This document shows, one piece after another, positions 10,683 to 19,069 of a DNA stretch of 20,906 nt (positions are counted from its first letter, which is position 1; the number at the start of each line of letters is the position of its first letter). Below the pieces are notes generated by a model. That model was not told the DNA's origin, did no database searches, and saw only the letters and a program-made list of their open reading frames with translations. The position numbers and the translations under genes are program-made. Source of the stretch: Collodictyon triciliatum (taxonomy: Eukaryota > CRuMs). The stretch covers positions 1 through 20,906 of the forward strand of contig JBHJMP010001652.1 in the NCBI GenBank assembly GCA_043381765.1. The letters run 5' to 3'.

Positions 10683-11579
10683 CTGGCAGGAGCGATCGGG
10701 CTCTGTGATTGGTATGTGATGAAGAGAGACAGTGTCAGGGTTGAGGATAGGCCCTCCAATACAATTAGTAACTCGGCTATTTTTTCGTTATACTTTTGAC
10801 AAAACATGTGCTGTTGTTCGAGCGCTCGTGTTAGCGACCGAAAGAGGACGTGGCAGGAGGAGTATTTTGGCGTTTTGCTCAACCCTGGTGGCTTAGCACC
10901 AATAACATGACGAGCCGTGTTTGCGAGAATATCAAAATAAAATAACAAAAAAAAAAAAAGGGCTGTCGTGGTAAGACGGAGAAAACGGGAGAGATTCTGT
11001 ACAACCAGCGAGGCGAGCACTTTGTTGCTCAGTAACGGCGATTAAATCAGAAGAGAGCGCCACTTTGAATCGAATAAAGGAAAAAAAAATTAGAAGAGAG
11101 CGCCATGAGCCTCACGAAGAGGTCTTCGTTTTCGAGGACGGACGATTGTGCTGCCTGAATAACGCGTCACAGAGGCGTGGGAAAGCTTTCTGCTGTAAAC
11201 GGTGTTTGTTGTTTGATGCGCCTGCTGTCTGACTGCCCGGCATCGCTGTTTGTTGATTGTGTGTGATGTGTATCGCTAAACGCATTCGGAAAACGCGTTG
11301 CTACTATATGTGGATTCCGCCGTTGGGGAAGAGTCTCTTTCCCGTGGGTGCAGGTCAACATTTGGTTAGACGAAAGAAGAAGTGGTCGGTGTCTTAGGGC
11401 GCGGCGAAGGCAACCAATCGGACAACAATACTTTGTTTTATCGCTGCTCCAAGGCAAAAGAATGGGTGCAAGGAAAAAGGAGCCCAGATGAAGCAGAAAA
11501 GGAAGCAGTTGCGAGTGCACAAGTTAACCGAGTGTCTTAGCTGTATAATTTTACCGGTATTGAGAACCCTTTGAATCAA
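10683..11579. other. Intergenic: B56 5' flank and 3' flank of the unknown gene
   Basis: About 0.9 kb between two head-to-tail minus-strand genes. It should contain the B56 promoter and any 5' UTR exon; a good acceptor (CTCCTGCCAG on the minus strand, ending at 10683) lies 8 bases before the B56 start codon, suggesting a 5' UTR intron. A minus-strand open frame at 11020-10547 contains a helical-looking piece (RALEQQHMFCQKYNEK), but it also runs through a poly(A) tract and the B56 first exon. I do not call it a gene. Confidence 0.5.
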
Positions 11580-13220
11580 TCAATCTTCGTTGGTAGTAAA
11601 AGGCTGATGGAATGCATTTAAATTCCATTCGCCGCTTTCTGAGAGAATGTTTGGATTCAGATTCCATTTCCTATGCTGCAAGGAGGATTTTGAGTTGTCT
11701 TCTCCAGTCATACTATTTTTTGCATCTGTTAAATTATGGTCGCGTAAAGGGCACTTTTTTACAGATTCGTCATTAAAACCAAGACTACTACGCCCATCTG
11801 GGGTTGATAAATTTGGTATGAAACTGTCGGATTTTACAATATGGGTGTCTTCATCATTCTGTTCTAAAACAGAACCCATTTCTCTGGTATCTCTACATTC
11901 TTTCTTTTCTGATCCAATATATACATGATTGGCTTCAGGTAGAAAAGCATCCGAGGTCACCCAACCGTGATCAACCTCTAATTCGACTGGGTGCATTGCA
12001 GATGATGCCACTGCTCTTTTATGAGATATTTTGTCCTCTATATGAGTGCCTTCAGAGTCTCCCACAAGCTGGTCGAGTTGCAAGTTAATCTCTGCACTTG
12101 GTTGCGGTGGTATTTTACTCATTTCTTGAAAAAGTTCTGAGTTGAATTCCTCTATAATGTCTTCAATGCCCTTCACACACGTATTTCATGAAACAAATAA
12201 AAGGAATTTACATGATTCTGTCACTAAATTTGAGATAAAAAGAATATTCGAGAGAGAGAAAAGTACAGTGTGTTTATGAGACCATAAGCCAGTGAATCTA
12301 TGGTAATATATTGAATGAGATTACCTTTGGGAATGAAGGGCTTTTGAGACAAAGCAACAGATCCTTGAAATCTTGTTGGTTGCTTGAGCAACACATAATT
12401 TATTTTTTTTAGTGAATATGTGAAGTTTACATTATAGAATTGTAACGCTATTAAAAAAAATAATTAAAAATAAGAGATGATTCTTATTTGTATTCATCGC
12501 GTTATGGTAAAATACTAACCTTTGAGGTTTGTTCAAAGAAGAGTCCATCAGAAGATCGAATTCTTTTTCAAAGTTCTATTAAAAAATAAGAATGCTCAAA
12601 AAAAAAAAACAGAAAAAGATGATGCGGTGTTTTGCTGTCTAGGAACTGCTAGAAAGAAAAGGGTAAGTTTTCAGAACAAACCTGTATCTTGGACTTTGTT
12701 GGAGGCAGAGACTTTCCCTCCTCCCGTTGGAGTTTGATGGGTTGGGCAACCCTGGCAAGATCGGTGAGAATGTCCAATAGCTCAGGATCCATGTGGATCG
12801 GGATGACACGGACAAACGCTATTATTGTTGCGTTTTGATGTTCGGATGCAAAACCATATGACTTGGGTGACAGCACTAGGTAGGTCGGGCTGGGAAAGAA
12901 CGAACCTCGCTGGGCTTTGCTTTGAAGAAATGAATGACAGCCTCAAGTGTACTTGTCAAATGGGCATATTTATGACAAAAGCGAGATGAGTGTTGGCTGT
13001 TGCTAGCTGCTTGTTGTGATGGGACATAATTATTTATTTACTTTTATCTTGTGCATAATAATTGTATTTGCTTACCCAAAACAGGGGTAAAATAGGAAAA
13101 ATTTGTATTCATGATATATATTCCAGAAATCAATACCACATAGGAAGAGTCTGGAACGAGCCAGAATATTCTGGTGTACCCAATTGTGGAAATTGCTCTT
13201 AATTGGATATTGGTTGCCAT
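11580..13220 (-). CDS. Unrecognised 376-aa protein, six exons
   Basis: I do not recognise the family. Exons: 13220-13076, 13006-12906, 12861-12682, 12575-12520, 12382-12325, 12170-11580, joined in phase to a TGA at 11580. The start MATNIQLRA is the first ATG after the divergent promoter. Residues 1-82 look folded (TRIFWLVPDSSYVV; HKYAHLTSTLEAVIHFF). Residues 83-200 hold four short acidic/hydrophobic helices, one per exon: PELLDILTDLAR, FEKEFDLLMD, DFKDLLLCL and IEDIIEEFNSELFQ. Residues 200-376 are polar, charged and probably disordered, with a repeated WNLN near the end (KWNLNPN, EWNLNAF). No membrane segment or catalytic motif is evident. The 44-nt intron at 12862-12905 is unusually short; if it is wrong, translation could begin at MDPELLD (12792), giving 271 aa. 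Confidence 0.7.
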
Positions 13221-13364
13221 TTGCTTTTTATTTGATTCTCGCCCCAACTACCGGCCGCAGGATCCAAGAGACAACTAGCAGCCCACTCCAACCCACACGC
13301 CAGCAGCGCCCGCCCACACGCCGCCGTTCCCCCAGCAGAACCCCAACAGCCGCAACCGAATCAA
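13221..13364. promoter_or_regulatory. Divergent (bidirectional) promoter region
   Basis: Only 144 bp separate the start codon of the unknown minus-strand gene (13220) from the Cpn10 start codon (13365). Both promoters and both 5' UTRs must fit here or extend into the neighbouring genes. Composition changes sharply across it, from AT-rich on the left to CCGCC/CACGCC-rich on the right. No TATA box is evident. Confidence 0.6.
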
Positions 13365-13856
13365 ATGGTACGCCCCTTGCGCACGACTCTTGCGCTTGCC
13401 CATGCACAACATACGACTGAGCAACCAAGCACCTGAGCAACACATTAGAAGAACAAAGTAGCAAAATAGAAAGAAAAGAAAAGAAAAGAAAAGAAAAGAA
13501 AAAGAAAAGAAAAGCACGCCAGACTGCTCTGAAACAAGGGACTCAACGCAACGCAGGCCGTCCGTGCAAAGTCGCTTGTGCCCCTGTTTGACCGCGTCCT
13601 CGTGGAGCGCCTCGCCGCGCAGAACAAGACTGCGACGGGGCTGTTCCTGCCGGACGCAAGCACCGCCAAGCTGTCCGAGGGCGTGGTCGTGGCTGTCGGC
13701 TCTGGCCGCACCACCTCTGCCGGCGTGACGATCGCCCCTGCTGTGAAGCCCGGCGACCGCGTCCTGCTGCCCGAGTACGGAGGCTCGCCCGTCAAGCTCG
13801 GCGACAAGGACCTGACTCTCTTCCGCGAGGACGACCTCCTCGGCATCCTCCACTAA
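13365..13856 (+). CDS. Mitochondrial-type chaperonin 10 (Cpn10/Hsp10, GroES family)
   Basis: Co-chaperonin that caps Cpn60/Hsp60 as a heptamer during ATP-dependent protein folding, normally in the mitochondrial matrix. The main exon (13557-13856) encodes VPLFDRVLVERL, then the mobile-loop tripeptide region GLFLPD, VVAVGSG, PGDRVLLPEYGG and LFREDDLLGILH, covering the whole Cpn10 fold. No start codon fits in that exon: an in-frame TGA lies 27 bases upstream of the acceptor (CAACGCAG). The only nearby solution is an ATG at 13365-13367 followed at once by GTACGC, so the first coding exon holds only Met. This gives a 100-aa protein, the family's usual length. AATAAA at 13891 is a likely poly(A) signal. 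The exon is strikingly GC-rich relative to upstream genes. The domain is certain, the start exon probable. Confidence 0.93.
13470..13514. repeat. AAAAG microsatellite
   Basis: Tandem AAAAG units in the intron that separates the Cpn10 start codon from the rest of the gene. Confidence 0.85.
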
Positions 13857-13890
13857 GCCCCCGCGCCCCCACCATGTACAATGCGGCCCG

Positions 13891-13896
13891 AATAAA
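13891..13896 (+). promoter_or_regulatory. Poly(A) signal AATAAA of Cpn10
   Basis: A canonical hexamer 35 bases after the Cpn10 stop codon and well before the thioredoxin start, consistent with a very short 3' UTR. Confidence 0.6.
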
Positions 13897-13975
13897 CAGA
13901 CCCCACGCGTATATGGCATGCCCACGCGCCCTGCTCTATCTGCCCCGCCCAGAGAAGCGCCCTGGAACAGAGACA

Positions 13976-14058
13976 ACAAACACACAAACAAACACACAAA
14001 CACACAAACACACAAACACACAAACAAACAAACAAACAAACAAACAAACACACGCACA
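13976..14058. repeat. CAAACACA/CAAA microsatellite
   Basis: Tandem CAAACACA units followed by pure CAAA units, ending about 20 bases before the thioredoxin start codon, so probably within its 5' UTR or core promoter. Unstructured CAA-type leaders are compatible with efficient scanning, but any effect here is inference. Confidence 0.85.
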
Positions 14059-14077
14059 CACCAAGAAGCAGTCCGCC

Positions 14078-14912
14078 ATGTCCTCGATCCTCCGCTCGGC
14101 CGTCCGCTGCAGCCGCACACTCCGTCCCGCCCTGCCGGCTGCACGCCTCGCGGCCGTCTCTGCCCGCCCCTTCGCCTCGCTGCCCGACAGATCGCGCCCG
14201 CTGCCTGCTGCCCCGCGGCTGCCTGTGCGCTCCTTCGGCACCGCTGCCTCGCCCTTCAAGGAACTCAGCGACAACGAGTTTGAAGTCCAGGTTCTGCAGG
14301 CAGCCGAGCCGGTCATTGTGCAGTTCCACGCCACGTAACTCTTATCCTTTTCTCCTTTTCTCTCTTTTCTCTCATTTATCGCGTTTCTCTTTTCTCTCAT
14401 TTATCGCGTTTCTCTTTTCTCTTTTCTCTTTTCTCTTCGTGTCTGTGTGGGGGCTTACACACGGCTCATTCCGCCTTGCGTCTCATGTACCCCCCTCTGA
14501 GCAGCTGGTGCGGCCCCTGCAAAAAGTATGCACCTGTCTTGGAGGCCGCCGTCAAAGCCAGCGGGAAGGTCAAGCTGGTCAAGGTTGATGTCGACGACTG
14601 CCCTGGGATCAGCTCTGAGTGAGTTATGTGTGCCTGCATGCGTACCTTTGTCTTTGTTTTTTGTCTTTGTCTTTGTCTTTTTCTTTTTCTTCGTCCTTGC
14701 CCTTGTCCTTGTCCTTCTCGGCTGGAGCCATCAGCCTCCGCTGCTCTATCTCTCACACAATCCTTTTGCGCCTCTGCTTCGCCAGTATGAAGATCGCCGC
14801 TGTGCCCACAATCATGGCCTTCCACAAAGGAAACGCAGTCAAGACCTTCACCGGAGCACTTTCCTCCGCAGACACCGCTGCCTTCGTCTCCCAACTGGCT
14901 GCCCTCCAATAA
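14078..14912 (+). CDS. Thioredoxin with mitochondrial-type presequence
   Basis: Small disulfide reductase that donates electrons to oxidised proteins. Exons: 14078-14334, 14505-14618, 14786-14912, joined in phase to 165 aa. Residues 1 to about 55 are rich in Arg, Ala, Ser and Leu with no acidic residue until position 37 (MSSILRSAVRCSRTLRP, ending in VRSFGTA), a typical matrix-targeting presequence. The thioredoxin fold follows: VIVQFHATWCGPC with catalytic Cys88 and Cys91, KLVKVDVDD, and the cis-proline in AVPTIMAFHKG (Pro131), ending DTAAFVSQLAAL. The first intron splits the Thr codon just before WCGPC. Intron donors are GTAACT and GTGAGT. AATAAA overlaps the stop codon (14908-14913). The gene starts 221 bp after Cpn10 on the same strand. 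Mitochondrial import is inferred from the N-terminus only. Confidence 0.95.
14353..14440. repeat. TTCTC-rich tandem repeat in thioredoxin intron 1
   Basis: TCTTTTCTCTCATTTATCGC-type units, two clear copies, set in TTCTC/TTTTC low-complexity pyrimidine sequence. They are within the 170-bp first intron. Confidence 0.7.
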
Positions 14913-14913
14913 A
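14908..14913 (+). promoter_or_regulatory. AATAAA overlapping the thioredoxin stop codon
   Basis: The last codon CAA and the stop TAA form CAATAAA. If used as the poly(A) signal, the 3' UTR would be only about 15-30 bases, which suits the 137-bp spacing to the next gene. Confidence 0.45.
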
Positions 14914-15049
14914 CACAGGCAAATTCACCGCCCCTCAAGAATCAAAAGCGCTCTTGTTCCCTATGTGGGAGACTGAAAGGGCCGGCTCCCTCTGCAAAGA
15001 AGGCTCCCACTCGAACGAAAAGTGCTTGTTCTGATCAATTCCCACAGAG

Positions 15050-16955
15050 ATGGCGAGCTGTTCCTGTAGTTGCGCCGCTGCGGCTCGTCGTAGACTGGAG
15101 TTCATCATCGAGCTTGTGGAGGCTGTCAGGCAGAGGGCAGACACTCAGAGACAGCAATTCGCAGGCCAAGGCGATCAGGTCTGCCACGCTTTTTCCCCCT
15201 CCAATAGACTTTTCTTTTCTCTCAAGGATCCAACCCTTTCTTCTCTGGGCAGAAGCCAATGTCATAAGGCGTCGCACAGCCCAAGCACACCAGCCCACTT
15301 TTTGTGTGTTACTAGACCCTAGAGATGAACTACAAATATCATCTCACTTCTCTCGGTGTTAAACCATACATATTATGTTTCTTTTCCCATGTCGTTTATC
15401 CAGCTCACGGAGGATATGGAGACTTTGGATGTGCATATTTGCGATGAGTTTGAAAAGTTTAGAACGGTCATTAACCTTGCTGAGCAGAGAGCGCTATTGG
15501 AGGTGAAAAAAAAGAAGAAGGAAAGAAGACAATAAAGAATTATTGCCCACTACATCGTCTCTTATCTTTTATTTTATCTTATAACATCCCACTTTAAATC
15601 GCACACAACATGAATCCTATTCAGGTTTTATCAAAAAAAAATTCAAATGATTTTTGTAGCTGTTTCGCATAGTCTATGTCCTCACACATATCTTTTTAAA
15701 TCTAAATCAACTCTACATTTGCTAGAATCAGAAAAATATTAAATTAATTCGATCTTTCTTTTAAAAACCCCTAACAAAAAATAACGTTTCAACAAAGCTT
15801 CGCGATGCGCATAGAGTTCCCATCAAGAAACTATCCAGCAAAGAAATGGAGGTAATCCAAAGAAGAACACATCTCTCCAAAATCCTATTGCTGAAGCAGA
15901 ATACCCTGCCTAAATCTATCTTCAAGTTTATTCCGAAGGTTTTTTCAACAAAGAAAAAGGCAGCAAATCTGCACTTGTTGGCATCCCTTTTCTGCCATGC
16001 AGACGAATCCTATGAGAAACATTCGCTCCCCCAAATACAAACTGAATCCCTGTTTTTCATAAAACCATTGATGATTTCTTTACTGGAAAAAGACCTACCA
16101 AAGAACTTCATTGCCGCAGGAAAGTATGAAATAACTCGAGCTTATCCAATCCAACCCACGGCGTCTTTAATCATTGGGAGAACAGTCCAAGACCGCCCAC
16201 ACGGCACTCACGTCTTGACAATTCACCCCACTACCCATGAGATTTATGCGTCTTGTGGAAACCCTTACCAAATTAAGGTATATTCACCCGATGGAAACTT
16301 CCTGCGACGATTTGGACACTCGGGCTATGGAGAAAACAGATTCCATCACACACACGGCCTTCTTTTCTCATCATCCGGGACAGAGTTAATCTCTGTTGAA
16401 TGCGGGCTATCGATTGTTCGGATTGTGGACCTTGATGGTAACTTGAAAAAAGTCATCGGCCGACCAGGTGCAAGACCTTTGGAATTTGCTGCTCCTCACT
16501 TCCTTGATGCAGATGCTCAAGGCTTCGTTTATATTGCAGATAGAGATAATCAGCGAGTCCAAAAGGTGACTTTCCAAGGTGAATTTGTTCAGTTTATTGC
16601 AGAACCTGGCTCGAGATATCATCAAAGCAAGATTCTGGATAGTATTTGCATCAGTGATGAGCAAGAGCTTTTAGTGGTGACATATAACGCAGACAGAGTT
16701 CGCGTTTTTGATTTGAAAGGAGAATTCTTGAGAGATATCCCAATCGAGCCCGTCAAGGACTGGACTCACATTTCCCGTGGACCGAATGGCGGATTCCTTG
16801 TTTGCGACTATTCCGGTCACAACATCCGTTTCTATGATAGGTTCGGGAAAAAGCTGCAACAGTTGACCACCGACTCACCTAGATTTGCCATCTTTGATCA
16901 CAAGTCACGTTTGCTTGTGTGCAATACAAGTTCAAACACAATAAGCATTTACTAA
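15050..16955 (+). CDS. Coiled-coil plus NHL-repeat protein (TRIM-NHL-like, no RING or B-box)
   Basis: Exons: 15050-15178, 15404-15502, 15798-16955, all phase 0, giving 461 aa. Residues 10-80 are heptad-rich (ARRRLEFIIELVEAVRQRA, then EDMETLDVHICDEFEKFR) and resemble the coiled coil that follows the B-box in TRIM proteins. Residues 93-190 are a basic linker. Residues about 200-461 form an NHL beta-propeller with repeated G-phi-hydrophobic-x-DxxxxRVQ/K motifs, for example QIKVYSPDGNFLRRFG, VYIADRDNQRVQKV, DRVRVFDLKGEF and NIRFYDRFGKKL. NHL propellers bind RNA or proteins; those in TRIM proteins often accompany ubiquitin ligase activity, but no zinc-binding RING or B-box is encoded upstream, since thioredoxin ends 137 bp earlier. 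The short CSCSC at residues 4-8 is not a RING. An intron-like 3' end (CTGAT...CCCACAG, to 15047) sits just before the ATG. The NHL fold is secure, the TRIM relationship inferred. Confidence 0.85.
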
Positions 16956-17332
16956 GGGATTCACGCACTGGCGGTTCATCGCACTCGCACATGGTATATC
17001 CTTTTTGAAAACTCGTCTAATAATCGATCCCCTTCCCTTATGATTACAGATATCACTGTGTGACCAACTAATGCTCCGCGGTATCTTCACATTCAAACTT
17101 TTCACCCCTGTAGGCCCTATCCACCAATCCTCTCCTAGATATGCCCTTCGACGATACAAAATTTATATCGCTTCAAAATAATTCCTCGCCGCTCTTTTGC
17201 GTGGTCTTGCTTTAACTGAAGTTTCCAACTAAAAACAAAACAAAACAACTAAATAAACTAAAAATCAGCAAAAAGTACTTAAGTTTAAAATATTACATTG
17301 CACAAACTGAAAGGAAGTATTTATATATATAA
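16956..17332. other. Intergenic, 3' flank of NHL gene
   Basis: AT-rich sequence with no coding signal. AATAAA at 17252-17257 is a possible poly(A) signal for the NHL gene, although it is about 300 bases from the stop codon. Confidence 0.5.
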
Positions 17333-18118
17333 TATCTAGTTTTAAACTATTCCTACTCCAAATTCTTTCGATACAAAATATCGCCGCCGGCGCCTTACAT
17401 AAAGTCAAAACATCAACGGTGGGGAGAAACACTAGGCATCACCCACACTCCGCTCACCGCAAGCTGGAGACAAGCACGAACCCCGCAAGTCCTTCCAAAT
17501 CACCGCTCTCTAATGCTTAATATCACCAATAGGGAGTTATGGATAGGCATACGCGCGGCAAAAGCTGGCAAAGTCTCCCAACAACTCAGCATTTGCATCA
17601 ACGGTGATGAATCGATTGAACACACATTTGTGCAATGTCCCTTCGCTCAAAACCTGCGCGAAACAGCCGGTGAGATTTTTCGGCTGACACTCAAGACGGC
17701 TGCGGCTGTTGGCCCAATCCAGGCGATATTTGGGCCTCTGCAACAGCTGCGTCCAGATGCAAAAACATTCTGGGCAGTGACGCGAGGCCATTTGCTATGG
17801 ACTATGTGGATAGCGCGCATATACTCACGCAAAGCAAGATTCAACAACCAACCACCCATTCCTGATAACAGGCTGAATGACATCATACAAATCTCTTTCC
17901 TCAATAGCTTCCTTCGCCACTTGCACGTTCTCTACTACTCAGACCCTGTGAGAAGAGACATGTGGAAAGAGGCCGAGAAAGGATATTCAACCTCGCCTTG
18001 TATCTTCATGCAAGCACAAGACCCAGGCTACAGGCCAAAGCGCAGGATGCAGTTGCTGATTACCGACTGCTTCCCCGCCACCCGGCCACCAAGTAGCGTC
18101 CATGCAAACGATGGCTAG
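17333..18118 (+). mobile_element. Non-LTR retrotransposon relic (C-terminal part, zf-RVT-like)
   Basis: An open frame of about 261 codons with no start near its left end, running from an in-frame stop at 17330 to a TAG at 18116-18118. The region around CINGDESIEHTFVQCPFAQ matches the reverse-transcriptase zinc-binding pattern (C...E..H....CP.A), but the first Cys of the usual CxxC pair is absent. FWAVTRGHLLWTMWIARIYSRK resembles the following helix of LINE-type ORF2 C-termini. No reverse transcriptase catalytic YxDD or endonuclease is present, so this is a 5'-truncated fragment, typical of incomplete target-primed insertion. No clear poly(A) tail or target-site duplication could be fixed. A host-domesticated fragment is possible, because the frame is still open. 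Confidence 0.55.
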
Positions 18119-18640
18119 CGAACCAAAGCCAACATCTCCATCATCTTGAACATATTGAAAAGGAGGAACCATAAAATTGATCGATTGTAAACACAAAGCT
18201 TTTCATCAAGCTTCGCTGTGACATCTTTTGTGTCCACCGCGCGCGGGTCGCCGTCTTCAACCTAGATTCTGCCTCGAATCTGATCGCTCTTCATAATTCC
18301 TTCTTCGACAGCATTTTTTTCAATTCGCACCCTGGGCGAAGCCTTTATGCTTTTATTACTCAGTTTATATATATATATATATTTTTAATGCACCTTGATT
18401 TTTCTCTGATTCTCTTTCGACAGCGCAAGGCGTGCGTCAGACAGCCACATATTCATTTCTCAAAACACCACGTCAAAAAAAAAAAAAATAGTCTTATGTG
18501 TGAGGAGAGCACCGTCAGCAACGACGAACCCCAAGAACAGCCCACTGCCCAGCAAAAGCTAAACAAATGTTCATTGCCCAGCTCCTTCGAAAGAAAAAAA
18601 GAAGGTAAACGCCAAGCGCCGAACCCAACACACAAGACAA
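18119..18640. other. Intergenic, 5' flank of TMEM230-like gene
   Basis: Contains a (TA)n tract at 18366-18381 and a poly(A) stretch at 18475-18488. A short frame from 18496 (MCEESTVSNDEPQ) overlaps the main start in another frame. It could be an upstream ORF in the 5' UTR or nothing; I see no splice arrangement that joins it in frame to the TMEM230-like protein. Confidence 0.45.
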
Positions 18641-19069
18641 ATGAGCTTCCTCCGCCGCACGTATGAGAGTGTGCCCACGCAGGGAGACCAGACGCTGCAA
18701 GAACTCTCGGCTGCGCGCAATGAGGACAGCAAGTCTGAACCTGATGACTTTGGAACCGGGCGAGAGAGCGAGTGCCATACGCCAGACACACGCCGGCTGC
18801 TGGACGAGATGGTACGCTTTGGCGAGACCGATCGAGTCCCGAACGAGTCGCAGCGAAGATCAATCACACTGGCTCTGGCGCTGCTGCTGCTGGGCTCGCT
18901 TCTGGCCATGGCAGCACTTTGGGAGCTGGAGATCGGCTCCTCGCGTGCCGGCCCAACGATATTCCTTGCATCCATCATGCTGCTGCCCGGATTCTACTAC
19001 ACCAGAATCGCGTACCATGCCTACAGACGAACCCCAGGCTATCGCTTCCGCGACATCCCCATCGTCTAA
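18641..19069 (+). CDS. TMEM230-family membrane protein
   Basis: Intronless, 142 aa. Human TMEM230 is a two-pass membrane protein of secretory, recycling and synaptic vesicles. Here residues 1-70 form a polar, acidic cytosolic region. Two hydrophobic segments follow, at about 75-95 (ITLALALLLLGSLLAMAALW) and 104-122 (GPTIFLASIMLLPGFYYTRI). The family signature is LPGFYYTRIAYHAYRRTPGYRFRDIP, which parallels the animal [26 protein letters not shown]. The N-terminal tail is longer than in the human protein, and the acidic residues that follow DIP in animals are missing (it ends IPIV). The ATG at 18641 follows ACAAGACAA and is the first in this frame. GC-rich coding sequence contrasts with the AT-rich flanks. 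Confidence 0.88.
   Translation: MSFLRRTYESVPTQGDQTLQELSAARNEDSKSEPDDFGTGRESECHTPDTRRLLDEMVRFGETDRVPNESQRRSITLALALLLLGSLLAMAALWELEIGSSRAGPTIFLASIMLLPGFYYTRIAYHAYRRTPGYRFRDIPIV

Noticed and set aside
13275-14400. Minus-strand frames with CVCVFVCLFVCL repeats
   Set aside because: Translation of the CAAACACA microsatellite and antisense of the Cpn10 and thioredoxin exons.
14935-15047. Upstream exon giving the NHL protein a B-box (SLCKEGSHSNEKC)
   Set aside because: Cys/His spacing does not fit a B-box, a stop follows, and the only possible intron (28 bases) would break the frame.
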